Shown piece after piece: positions 10,127 through 20,129 of a DNA stretch of 64,000 nt. The notes under the pieces are model-generated. The model had not been told where the DNA came from. It made no database searches and was given only the letters and a program-made list of their open reading frames with translations. Each line of letters starts with the position of its first letter. Position 1 is the first letter of the stretch. Origin of the DNA: Athripsodes cinereus (taxonomy: Eukaryota; Arthropoda; Insecta; Trichoptera; Leptoceridae); the NCBI GenBank assembly GCA_947579605.1, contig OX388324.1, positions 20,839,746 to 20,903,745 of the forward strand, in the 5' to 3' direction. A program made the translations under genes and the position numbers.

Positions 10127-10401
10127 TGTCTACTACTACTATACCATCACGGCACATCCCACAAGTGGGGTAGCCAGCAGTTCAGCTGCATGTAAGAAAC
10201 ATGCAAATTGTCCTCTTCGTGCCAATATAAAATCAAGACATTCAGGATGGGTGGCAAACCTCATCGCTGAATTTAAGATGTATAATGTCTTAATTTTTTC
10301 GAACACCTGTCGTTTACAGGACACTCGAAAACTTACGCAGAAGAGTGGGAAACCAATTCTTTACCGGGTGCTCCACGGGATTTACCGGGTGCTCCACGGG
10401 A
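10127..10401 (-). mobile_element. S element (SINE-like), full-length with duplicated 5' end
   Basis: The 3' end (low coordinate) is the tail TGCCGTGATGGTATAGTAG. The 5' end is CCGTGGAGCACCCGGTAAA. Here the first 21 bases are present twice in tandem (10360-10380, 10381-10401). The two other well-preserved copies are at 19661-19904 and 57646-57909. Confidence 0.7.
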
Positions 10402-10450
10402 GGAAAATATGTGAAACTGAAGATATCGTTTGGTGGAGTAGAAAGAGAAG

Positions 10451-10735
10451 GTGGTTCTGGAGGGACCATGTGGATCAGCTTTCACCGCTGTCAACAAACT
10501 TATAGAACCCAAAAGGACAAACACTTCTAGATTCGGAGAGAGGAGCTTTAGCGTTGCGGTGCCAACTGCCTGGAACCGATTACCAGCGGATTTAAGACAG
10601 AACCAACCCACTGCAACATTCAGGAGTATGCTGAATACACTGCTTTTCAAGAAAAGTCACGGCGCCTCTAAAATGGTCATGGAACATTAAACGGCGCCAA
10701 ATAAAAATTGTCTTTACTATTATTATCATCACATG
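10451..10735 (+). pseudogene. CR1/L2-like LINE C-terminus and 3' tail
   Basis: It encodes RFGERSFSVAVPTAWNRLP and LRQNQPTATFRSMLNTLLFK, then a stop. This is the canonical C-terminal end of CR1/L2-group proteins. A short 3'UTR follows, ending in (ATT)n. The 5' end is truncated at about 10440. Confidence 0.75.
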
Positions 10736-10905
10736 AGTAGTGACAGATTACCCCACATCGCCGTGAACGAGACACCACTAGGTCGAAGATTGCCAGGAAG
10801 GACACCTAAAAGATGGAAAATTAGCTGGTCTTCAGCAGACAAATTTCGAACAAACAGATCAATGATCTACTGTAAACAGAAGGAGAAGATAAAGGTGATC
10901 ATAGG
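10735..10905 (+). pseudogene. LINE C-terminal fragment, related to 22250-22400
   Basis: It reads DRLPHIAVNETPLGRRLPGR, then TPKRWKISW. A related piece at 22.25 kb reads KKTPVGSRPRGRK. This is the G-R-R-x-x-G-R-P-x-x-R-W type region of RTE-like LINEs. No more of the element is present. Confidence 0.5.
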
Positions 10906-10954
10906 GTTCACAATAAATTATTAATTGTGTCGGTGCACACGTAGTAGAATTCTA

Positions 10955-11065
10955 TAATAATGCAATTTGAAACAAGTGTTCCTTTCTACTATTGTTTGTT
11001 AATTCGCATAGAGACGTCTTTCGACTTATAAGGTCATTATCAATCAATTATCGATTCACAATAAA
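10955..11065 (+). mobile_element. Mini-MITE X, partial copy
   Basis: Shares CAATTTGAAACAAGTGTTCC, AGAGACGTCTTTCG and AGGTCATTATCAATC with 58423-58560. Only the left half with its inverted end is present. Confidence 0.5.
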
Positions 11066-11088
11066 CATACATATTTAAATGAAATTTG

Positions 11089-11268
11089 AGTTCGTCGGTA
11101 GCCTGGAGGTAGAGTCTCGGCCTTCAGAACAAGGGGTCCGTGGTTCAATCCCAGGTGCCGGCAAACTCCCCTTTCACGGCACAAGCTTTTAGCTTAGTGT
11201 GAAAGGTGTATAAGGTTGTATTTGGGTTTATAACAAACCCAGATATATCTTTTTAAAAAAAAAAAAAA
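11089..11268 (+). mobile_element. SINE T (tRNA-derived), copy 1
   Basis: The head is tRNA-like, with A-box-like GGTAGCCTGGAGG and B-box-like GTGGTTCAATCCC at tRNA spacing. The body contains CAAGCTTTTAGCTTAGTGTG and TTGTATTTGGGTTTATAAC, followed by an A-tail. About 180 bp. Seven other copies are in the window. Confidence 0.8.
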
Positions 11269-11269
11269 T

Positions 11270-11420
11270 GATCTAGAGTTTGTCTGTTCACATTGTGAAA
11301 AGACATTTTAAACATATTTGATACCTTTCAATAAAACACTGTTTTACTTTTCACTATTGATTTATTAATACTCAAGCGCTTTCGTCAAGTTAGCTTGACA
11401 TTTTCAAGAGAACTAATTAC
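11270..11420 (+). repeat. Penelope-like or related repeat fragment
   Basis: Similar to 9815-9975: GTTCACATTGTGAAAAGA, then CACTATTGATTTATTAATACTC and a CAAGTTAGCTTGACA inverted block. The start is also similar to the left part of the element at 24500-24779. Class uncertain. Confidence 0.4.
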
Positions 11421-11727
11421 AAGAAAATTTTTTCTCAAAGTCACATGCAACAACAATATTTTTATACATATTTACAAAATCAACTAATGTATTTATTAAA
11501 AGTGATTAGGTCAGTCGTCGGTAGTCAAGTTATTGAAATTTGATTGTGTCGTTCAAAGCTCTTTGATAGCTGCTAACTTGTTTTTAATTGGTTTTCTGGC
11601 GTCATTGTGGAAATCGTAAAGCTTAATACTTTTAACTTAATTGTTATGTAATTCTAGCTGTAGATAATGTTGTTATTTCAGTATATACTTACTACTTCTT
11701 CTACGAAATATTTTATCAATTCAATTG

Positions 11728-11914
11728 AGTTGGTCGGTAGCCTGGAGGTAGAGTCTCGGCCTCGTGAACATGTGGTCCGTGGTTCGATACCAGGTGTCGG
11801 CAAACTCCCCTTTCACGACACAAGCTTTTAGTAGCTTACTGTGAAAGGTGTATAAGGTTGTATTTGGGTTTGTAACAAAAACCCAGATATATCTTTTTAA
11901 AAAAAAAAAAAAAA
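11728..11914 (+). mobile_element. SINE T, copy 2
   Basis: Same structure as copy 1, with A-box GGTAGCCTGGAGG and B-box GTGGTTCGATACC. It has a four-base insertion in TTTTAGTAGCTTACTGTG that is shared with copy 3, and a long A-tail. Confidence 0.8.
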
Positions 11915-12103
11915 TATGCACATTTTACTCTATACTAGAGATCAACTAATGATAAGTGTTATACTGTAAAATATTTTTTGACAAAACCGAGGAGATTGTG
12001 ATATTTGTAATATCTTTAACATTTTGAATTTGGGGAATAGAAATTTTGTGTGAAATTAAAATTGCGAAATTCTGATAATTTTCGGTTAATAATTAATAAA
12101 TCA

Positions 12104-12294
12104 AGTTCGTCGGTAGCCTGGAGGTAGAGTCTCGGCCTCGTGAACAAGGGGTCCGTGGTTCGATACCAGGTGCCGGCAAACTCCTTTTTCACGACGCAAG
12201 CTTTTAGTAGCTTACTGTGAAAGGTGTATAAGGTTGTATTTGGGTTTATAACATAAACCCAAATACATCATTTTTAAAAAAAATAAAAAAAAAT
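12104..12294 (+). mobile_element. SINE T, copy 3
   Basis: Same orientation as copies 1 and 2, and shares the TTTTAGTAGC variant with copy 2. It ends in an interrupted A-rich tail. Three copies within 1.2 kb are therefore in one orientation. Confidence 0.8.
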
Positions 12295-12499
12295 TGGGAC
12301 TTAAAAAATCAGTGTCAGGAGGGAAAGGGGGGGGGGGGTAAAAATTCGACTGCAAGGGAAAATATCAATTTTGGAAAGCAGGGATTTTAAAAGGTCCTGG
12401 ATCCTGTAAAATTTAAGTTTTTTTTGGCCCTTGGAACTTACTGGAGTTATCTGAATTATTTTTTTATTTATCGTAGGCGATTTTGAAAAAAAAAACTTT

Positions 12500-12650
12500 A
12501 ATTTAAGATTTTCAGCATGGGTGGCTAACCTCAACTAAATTTAAGATGCAATTTTTTTTCGAACACCTGCCTTATAATGTACACGCCACTCGAAAGCTAA
12601 CGGAAAAGAATAGGAGGCAAATTCTTTGCCGGGTGCTCCATGGAACACAG
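12500..12650 (-). mobile_element. S element fragment (5' half)
   Basis: Keeps CAGCATGGGTGGCTAACCTC, then CGAACACCTGCCTT and the 5' end TTTGCCGGGTGCTCCATGG. The TAG-tail half is missing. Confidence 0.6.
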
Positions 12651-12769
12651 ATACCTATAGGTTGATGAAAATTATGTATAATATTTTAATAATAGTTACA
12701 TAGAAGACAGCGTGCGTGTTTATTGAATGCAGATGCTCTGCTGGTTGATGTACATAGTAATGGATATAC

Positions 12770-12850
12770 TCGCGGTGATAGCCTAGTGGTAGAATTTCAG
12801 CTTTTCAATCGGAGTTTGGATCTTGCTTCGATTTCTTGCTACGCTTTCAG
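12770..12850 (+). mobile_element. tRNA-like SINE2 head fragment
   Basis: GGTGATAGCCTAGTGGTAGAA is a good pol III A-box context. The B-box region is degenerate. No cloverleaf can be drawn, so this is not a tRNA gene. Confidence 0.45.
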
Positions 12851-13429
12851 GAAACAGGCATAATAATATATTGTTGGACTGTTTCAGAGTATGTATATTC
12901 GAAAAAAAATCATCTACCTTCAAAGATATCAAATTGTTTCTTATGAACTTACAATACTACAATATGTACCTACATAATTATGTATAATACAAATCTGTGC
13001 AACAGTACCTACTCATGTTAATGGAATGAAATGAAAATACAATCGGTGCAATCAAATGAATATTGGCTTAGAATCAAGAAAACTCAACTAAGAATACATA
13101 GAAGAGAAGCTATAATACACTTTAAGTAAGTACATTGTACGTACAAATAATAATAAGATAAGTAGGTACTTACTGTACGCAATTGGTTTGAATTGAACCG
13201 AGCAGTTTTAAAGGTTATATGTGAACGATCTGGGATAGATGAAAATGTTTTGTCTTGTCCACTGTTAATTATTATATATTGTGCTGAGTTCTATGTTGTA
13301 TATTGTATAATATCGTGACTTAGTGACTCTAGTTTACATACAATGCGGAAGTCAGAAGAAAGAGTTTTAATAATGAGTCAGATAATTGATTTCGAATCAA
13401 TTGAAGACTATGTAGAGTTTTAGTTGCTC

Positions 13430-13575
13430 ATCATTTAAAATGTACCTTTCTTTAGATTATGTGCTTTTGGTGATGCAATCATTTGTCACCTATATTTCTG
13501 AACATCCGTTTTATATATTTTTTGTCTTAAGTGTACCCTTTGACAATGTATTGAATAAAATAAATAATAATAATT
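13430..13575 (+). mobile_element. LINE 3'UTR tail
   Basis: A T-rich segment ending TTGAATAAAATAAATAATAAT. This is the usual form of a 5'-truncated LINE end with AATAAA and simple-repeat tail. Confidence 0.35.
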
Positions 13576-13912
13576 AGCTGACTCGGCAAACGTTGTTTTG
13601 CCATATACATTATGCCATATACTGATATCGCTATTAAAAAATAGGGGTTGATGGTAGAAGGGTGAAAATTAAGGGCTGTATGTATTTTTTAATGCCTCAC
13701 CATAAAAGAGTAAAAATAAAAAATTATGTCCAAAAAAAAAAAAAAAAATAGGGGTGGACCACCTTTAACTTTTAGGGGCGTGAAAAATGGATGTTGGCCG
13801 ATTCTCAGACCTACCCGATAAGTACACAAAATTTCATCAAAATCGGTCCAGCCGATTCGGAGGAGTATGATTACAAACACCGTGACACGAGAATTTTATA
13901 TATTAGAATAAT
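13572..13912 (+). mobile_element. Helitron-like relic, copy 2
   Basis: Begins with GCTGACTCGGCAAACGTTGT, shares CGCTATTAAAAAATAGG with copy 1, and ends with CACGAGAATTTTATATATTAG. Non-autonomous. It lies 97 bp from the exon 3 donor of the host gene. Confidence 0.65.
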
Positions 13913-14008
13913 TGAAATTTATCTTCCATAATCATCGATGTGAATTTCAAATTTACACATAATGTTATGAAGTATTTCAGCTTGAAAAAAAGTGATTGAT
14001 CTACTTAC

Positions 14009-14216
14009 GTTTATGTTCTCCGTATAACGTGTCAAAGATATTTGTGGTATCATCAGGCAAATGTAACTCTTCCTGGAATATCCTGGTCGGTAATACTGGC
14101 TCAATGCGACCCTGATGGAGTTGGTGAGCGACCAGACGGTGATAGAGGCGATAGGAAGAACACCAGTTGGCATGATCTGTTGGAAGGTGTGTAGGGTGAG
14201 CGGTGCAGTATGATAC
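14009..14216 (-). CDS. Exon 3 of the MYND/MSS51-like gene
   Basis: It starts in phase 0 after a CAG acceptor (14219-14217) preceded by a pyrimidine-rich tract. It ends after one base of a codon at a strong GTAAGT-like donor (14008). The roughly 69 residues include LPTDHANWCSSYRLYHRLV, followed by HQGRIEPVLPTRIF, the spacing expected in the region after the MYND finger in this family. An overlapping frame on the same strand (13919-14173) is a shadow. Confidence 0.85.
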
Positions 14217-14314
14217 CTGAGGAAATAAAATCATTTGTTAAAAATCAGCACAAAAACATAGTGTGTAAAAATTTGCCCAAGGCCGTTATTAATTCAATTT
14301 TAATTTTAACTTAC

Positions 14315-14526
14315 CTGTCCGCAACAATCACAATCCTTCAAATTTGTACTCCTCCATTCTCTGCACGTTGACTCCAAGCACATTCTGGGATATAACAGAA
14401 CTTCTTGTTCCCACGGGCAAAGTTTCCTTTTCAAGATTTTCTCGCAAGATACAATGCCTTGCATTCTTAGAAGTCTGTAGTCTTGGCCGCTCAAAGATTT
14501 AGCGTCTCCGTAAATGTGCTCTTGAG
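14315..14526 (-). CDS. Exon 2 of the MYND/MSS51-like gene
   Basis: The acceptor AG is at 14528-14527 and the donor GT at 14314-14313. The two leading bases complete the codon left open by exon 1 (phase 1 plus 2), and the exon ends in phase 0. It encodes about 70 residues, including a run like LRMQGIVSCEKIL and a C-terminal Cys-rich stretch DCDCCGQ. This reads directly into exon 3 (VSYC) and matches the linker between the MYND finger and the C-terminal domain of MSS51-like proteins. A short open frame starting inside this exon is only part of it. Confidence 0.85.
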
Positions 14527-14622
14527 CTTAAAAGTAAAATAAAAATATATATTATGTATATTAAAAAGACATTGAAAAGCTGTAGGAGATAAGAAATAAG
14601 GTTAAGTTATTGTTTGCATTAC

Positions 14623-17600
14623 CTTTTACATGTGAAAGTGTGCAGATGGCATAACAAAGGGACTGATGGCTGGCCCAGTCATCATCTCTATGACCTTCAG
14701 TACAGTAACAAACGAGATGACAAAACCTGCAAACCACTCGGTCTTCTTTTAGTGGTAATTTACAGACGTGGCAAGCATTTGCTATGAACACAGTTCTAAA
14801 ACTATATTTATAAACAAATTCCTCTTCCAAGTCTTCAATATTTTCTATACTAACAGCTTCTGCTCCTGGTTCTGTTAATTTTACGTCCGTTTTTTGTTTG
14901 CCTTTTTTATCACACTTTTTTTGACATTGTTTAGATTCTCCCGTTTTTTCACATTTTGTTTCTTGTGCCTTACTTTCAGTTTCTATGGACGGTTCATTTA
15001 TGTCCGGTGGACATTTTTTATCACCTTTATTTTTTTCCTTTTTGTAATCACATTTACTCGATTTCGCAGGACTGCTTGATGGACCATGCAAGTTTTTTGA
15101 CTGCTTAGCAGGAGATTTTGATCCCCGTTTATTTTTGTCTTTCGTTTGTGAATCTTGAGAATCTGTTACTTTGGTTTCTTCAGGTAATTTCAGAAATTCA
15201 AATTTTTCCGATGATGTTTGAGGTGAATCTTTTTGCTCAGCCTTTGTAGAAGTTTCTGCAGGTATTATATCTATAGGCGTTATAGTTTCTGTTTTTTCTT
15301 TGCTTTTTTCTTCCTTCTTTGATTCAGTTTTTTCAAGAGTACACGCTTCAGACAATTCTTCTTCTAACGTTTGAACTTTTCCTTTATTAGACTTTTTCTT
15401 TTTGGGGCACGTTTCACACTGTTTACTTTCACATTCCGGTTTACATATTTCTTTAGATTTCTCACACAATTCAACATCTTTTTTAATTTCTGTTACATGT
15501 TCCTCAGACTTGCTAATCTCTGGCTTGTTTTCAACCATGCTGGGTTTTTCAGTGGATATTTCTGGTTGTGTGTGGCATTCTTTATGTTGATCATTTTTGT
15601 GTTTCTTATCTTTGTTCCTTTTAGTTGGTTTTGGTTCACTTTTAGAATCTGCTTCAGCAGATTTATGAGTTTCAATTGGCTGTAATTCTGGTGTACTTGG
15701 TTCCGTTAAGCATAAATTTTGCTCATCTTTAGGCGCAGCCGTTTCTTTGGGAGTAACTTCCACAGTTTTATGTTCTTCGTCCCCTCCCTTCTTCTTGTCG
15801 TGTTTTTTAGATTTGTTTTTATTTCCTTTATCATGCTCTTCAGAATGTTTTACAACTTTGTTGCCTTTTCCTGAAGAATCATCCTTCACTAATGTAATTG
15901 ATTCTAATGATTTTTCCTCTTTCGTGCAAATATTTTTTTCAATCTCTGTTATTGGCAACGGACAAACATCCTTTGATGTGGTTTTAATATCAGTTTTTTC
16001 ATCTTTGGCTGTCTTCTCTACAGTTACAACATTTGGTTTATGGCATTCAAATGCGCTGGTAGTATTATCACTTACATCGGCATCAATAAATTCAGGTGGC
16101 ACATCTGATAAAAGTGTACTAATAATATCTTCTGATATAGGATTTTTTATTACAAATTCTTCAATTTTTTGTATTGTTTCTTTAATAGAGATATCTTGTT
16201 TTTGTTCGCAAGATTCAAGATTGCTTTGAGGTTCGATAGGTTTGAATATACATGCGCTGCTTTCAGCAAATGGTAAATTAATATCAGCTTTTTCTCCACC
16301 CTCTTTTTGTTTTACACCTTCCGTAGGCTCTTTTGATTCCTTCTTTCCAGATTTTTTAGCTTTTTTATGTTTCTCTGGACATTTCGTCGATTCACCATCA
16401 CTACCGTGCTTTTCTTCGATAAGAGGTATTGCTTCCAAAATTTTAAGAGGGCAAATATCTGGTTTTAGTTCTGCAGTTGCCTTGATCTCACTAGATTCCA
16501 CAATATTTTGAGCTTTTTCAAGTGGTTCAATTTTTTTGTCTGTTACAGTAATATCGCACTCACTGACCAACTTTTCCAATGTTTGTTCAATGGACGAAGC
16601 AATTGATGGCAGTATATCATCTGCAACATTTTTTTTCAATTGAGATTTGGTGCATTCTATTTTTACTTCAGGTGTTTTAGACCGACTTTTACGCTGTTTC
16701 TTTGAACAAGGTTTTATGAGATCCATTGTTTTTCCTGATTGCTGAACATCGAGCTTTAATGTTTGAGCACCACTAGGTATGATATTTTCATCTTTACTCG
16801 AAGGTTTTTCTTCTTTTATTTCAGAAATAATTTTAATTTCTGGTGTTTTTGATCTACTTTTCTTTTGTTCTTTAGGTGTAAGTGTCTGTTTTTCGATAGC
16901 AAGAGGTTCTTTAACCTCAGGTAAAACTACCTGTTCACTGGATACTTGAATTTCTGGAGCAGCTTGTGACACATGTTTTTCGTGTTGAATATTGTCTTTA
17001 CCTTTTTGTTTCTTTGAACACTTTTCATGTACTTTGGTCTCGTCTTTCTTCTCACATACAACGGGTTCATCTTGTTTAATTTTTATATCTTCTTCCTGTA
17101 CAATTGTTATTTCAGGTGTTTTAGATCTTCCTTTTCTTTCCAGTTTCGGTGTCAGCTTTGATTGCTTTTCTTCTTTGACAGTGTCAATATCCATTGAGCA
17201 GTCTTTTGTTATACTTGAATCGCTTATGATTTTTTCTTTTTCATCTGATTTTATTTGAATGCTTGAAGGTTGTTCTGGAGTTTTTGATCTACGTGTGCAC
17301 ACATTTACGTCAAGGTTTTTATTTTTTAAAGATTTTAGGTCACACTTTTTTTCATCATCTTGACTCTTTGGTAATTCCGTTATTTGGTCGTTCTTAGCTT
17401 CTGTTTTCGGTTCTGGAGTCTTAGATCTACTTTTACGATCTTTTTTGACGGATAATGTGTTATCACTTTTTGGGACCTCTTCATCTTGTTTTGGTTTCGT
17501 ATCTTGTGATCCTAAAATAGATGATAGGGATACCAGCCCAGATTTATCTTCAATAGTTTCTGTGACATCTACTTGTTGGTTATTTGAAGGTATCTGTTTT

Positions 17601-18856
17601 CCTTTTTGTTTCTTACTCTTGGGGGATTCACATTTTTTAATATCACATGATTGAAAAGCTTCTACCATTTTGACCTCTTTTTCAGTTATTGGTTCATCTT
17701 TCATTACTACCTGCTTTTCTTTATCCTCATCAATTAATTTATCGTCAGGTTTGGTTTGAATATTTTGTTTATGTTTTCCTTTTGACTTGCTACTTTCAGA
17801 TTCTTTAGATTGGTCTATTGATTTTTCTTTGATTTTATCATCACCATGCTTTTGATCTTTTGTTTTAGAATCCTGTATGGTTTCTTTTTTTAGTGTTTTC
17901 TCCTCAACAGTTTTTACGATTTGATCTTTTATTTCTAACTCAGAGGGTGACACGGCAACTTCAGCTACATTATCTTTTTTCTCGGGTACTATGGATTCCA
18001 CTTGACTATGACTTTTAGTATCTTCATGTGGTTTTTTATTTTTTCCTTTCTTGTGTCTTTCAGGTTTTGATTCTTGTTGCTCTTTATGCTCTATTGGTTC
18101 TTCCGATTTGGATGTTGCTTCATCAGGGGTTTCTGCAGGAGTTGGAATAATTTTACTATCATCGAGTTTAGTTTCTTTTTTCACTGCCTTTTCTTCCTGT
18201 TTTCCTTTCACATTTTTCACTTGAGTTTGAGCATCTGTCTTGCTTCCCTTTTTAGAAACATCAACATTTGCTTTCGGTTGAACATCTGAAGCAACAAGCT
18301 CATCTTTAGATGTTTCAGGCACATGTTGGTTTCCGTCCTTTTTATCTTTTTTTTTATTTCGTCCAGACGTCTTAAACTCTGGATCTTTTGCTTCACTAGA
18401 TTCACTTTTCACTTCAACAGGCTTTTCAACATTTTTTATTTCTTCTTTTTTCACACATTTTTCCACTTCACCCGAATCTTCCAAAAGTTCTTCCGAATCA
18501 TCTTTAGAATCTCCAGCAGTTGCTTGATTATCTTTATGTTTATTTTTTCTATTACGATGCCTTTTAGGTTTCACTGGTGAATCAGCAACTTCACTACTAC
18601 TAGGTTTTGAATTATCTTTCACGTCAACTTTTTCACTAGTATCACTCACTACTTCTTTTGTAACAGAAGGTTCTGGTTTTGCTTCAGTTTGAGGATGAAC
18701 AGGTTGGGTTTCAGTAACACTGGATGGCTTTATTTCACTTTCAGGCTTAACTTCAATCACTGGTTGTTGCTCAGTAACAGGTTTCTCCTCGGCAACTACA
18801 TTTTGCGGGGGTGATTTAGGGCCTTTGGGTTTATGGTGCTTATTTCTTTTGCTCAT
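14623..18856 (-). CDS. Exon 1 of a MYND zinc-finger protein with a giant charged N-terminal extension
   Basis: First coding exon, about 1,411 codons plus one base. The ATG at 18856 follows AAAA and has an in-frame TGA three codons upstream, which fixes the start. Residues 1 to about 1,340 are low-complexity, rich in Lys, Glu, Ser, Thr and Pro, with no recognisable fold. Five copies of a core like RSKTPE lie near residues 473, 522, 577, 668 and 725. A MYND finger occupies about 1362-1401: likely ligands are C1362, C1365, C1376, C1379, C1385, H1389, H1397 and C1401, with His in one position that is usually Cys. MYND fingers normally bind proline-containing peptides. The open frame runs on to 14561, but the real end is a GT donor at 14622, because the next exon joins in phase. 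The family and function of the extension are unknown; the downstream exons suggest an MSS51-like protein. No gene symbol is assigned. Confidence 0.9.
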
Positions 18857-19060
18857 TTTTGGTCACTTATTTTAACCACAACACTATCACTTAATAGCCT
18901 GGCTAGTTGTCTTCACCTCGATACAGCGCTGATGATAACTGACGATTTCTATTTCCTTGATGGGAAACCGTCTTACCCGGGGATTGATAAATGCAGTTTG
19001 GATGGCAGCCAACTCACATAAATATGAAACGGTTTGTTCGAATGACATTTTGTTGGTTTA
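18857..19060 (-). promoter_or_regulatory. Presumed 5'UTR/promoter side of the MYND gene
   Basis: Sequence immediately upstream of the start codon, less AT-rich than its surroundings at 18900-19000. No clear TATA box or initiator could be fixed by eye. Whether a non-coding first exon exists cannot be told from the sequence alone. Confidence 0.35.
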
Positions 19061-19345
19061 TTTATCAACCTTTAATTACAATTACATCTGTAATTTAAAT
19101 CAGCTATTGTATTTATTGTTTTCTTATCAAAATATCGAAAAAACAATACTTTTAAATAATTTTAATGATTCAAATTAAATTTAATCAAAACTTAAATAAC
19201 TCTTGCCCTGAAATGTCGCAAAGCAAAAGCCCTCGGTAACAAGGTTTATATATTTTTGAAAGATCATTAAATTTATTGATTAAATATACAATAAATTATC
19301 ATACATAATGACATTTATTGTCTTATAATTATTATTTTTTGCATG

Positions 19346-19413
19346 TTTCTTACATGCAGCTGATCTGCTGGCTACCCCACTTGTGGGATATGCCGTGATG
19401 GTAGAGTAGTAGT
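19346..19413 (+). mobile_element. S element 3' end
   Basis: Contains CATGTTTCTTACATGCAGCTG, CTGGCTACCCCACTTGTGGG and ATGCCGTGATGGTAGAGTAG. The upstream part is missing (5'-truncated). Confidence 0.6.
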
Positions 19414-19660
19414 AGTGGAGTATAATTATTATGCTTTTCGTATTTTATTAATTCAATATTTTCATTCCTATCATATATCAATAATTATTGTTCTAGATAT
19501 TTATTTCAAATATATTATGTTTTTGTTCGTAGTTTTATATAAGCTCTATATAATATGTCGCCGTTTATGATGAATACATTTTTAAATATATTTTTATTAT
19601 ATTTATACACAAATAAAATATATTTTTATTATAAAATTGTTTGTTTTAAATGCCTGTTTA

Positions 19661-19904
19661 TACTACACACCATCACGGTATATCTCACAAGTGGGGTAGC
19701 CGGCAGAACAGCTGCATGTAATAAACAAGCAGGCCTTCTTCTCTGTGCCAATGAAAAATAAGACATTCAAGATGGGTGGCAAACCTCATCGCTGAATTTG
19801 AGATGTAATATGTCTTATTTTTTTTCGAAAATCTACCTTTTACAGGATACTCGAAAATTTCCGGAAAAGAGTGGGAGACCAATTCTTTACCGGGTGCTCC
19901 ACGG
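19661..19904 (-). mobile_element. S element, near full-length
   Basis: Runs from the 5' end CCGTGGAGCACCCGGTAAAG (19904 side) to the tail near CACCATCACGG (19661 side). The central block is CATCTTGAATGTCTTATTTT. Confidence 0.7.
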
Positions 19905-19967
19905 CACTATGGTAAATTCCTCTTACATTTTATAATATTATGAATTTCAATTTGAAATAAACTCAAA

Positions 19968-20100
19968 TACACCCAGCCACCATCAAAGTAAGCAATATGT
20001 TTGTATCGTGAAGGTGGAGTAAGTCGGCAATGGGTGGAATCGAACCCGGATCTCTCGTTTTTAAGTGCAAGACTCTGCCTTCAGGCTACTGACCACCTCT
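19968..20100 (-). mobile_element. tRNA-derived SINE2, intact head
   Basis: On the minus strand: GGTCAGTAGCCTGAAGGCAG (A-box), then GATCCGGGTTCGATTCCACC (B-box), then ACTCCACCTTCACGATAC. Box spacing is like a tRNA. It defines the family that is interrupted at 8925-9290. Confidence 0.7.
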
Positions 20101-20129
20101 TAATATTATTTTATATTCCTACATATTAA

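Larger units (their letters stand above)
1018..14008 (-). other. Intron 3, about 13 kb, filled with repeats
   Basis: Delimited by the donor at 14008 and the acceptor at 1018. The interrupted codon is completed correctly across it, and the protein similarity continues on the other side. All other features between these points are therefore intronic insertions. Stretches at 3340-4280, 9291-10040, 12296-12500 and 12860-13430 contain nothing I could assign. Confidence 0.8.

Noticed and set aside
11091..11165. tRNA gene suggested by A- and B-box-like sequence
   Set aside because: It is one of eight dispersed copies with a common body and A-tail. No proper acceptor stem closes, so it is a SINE head.
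14894..18580. Many plus-strand open frames of 60-160 residues rich in Phe, Ser and Leu
   Set aside because: They are antisense shadows of the Lys/Glu-rich first exon; their composition follows directly from AAG/GAA codons on the other strand.
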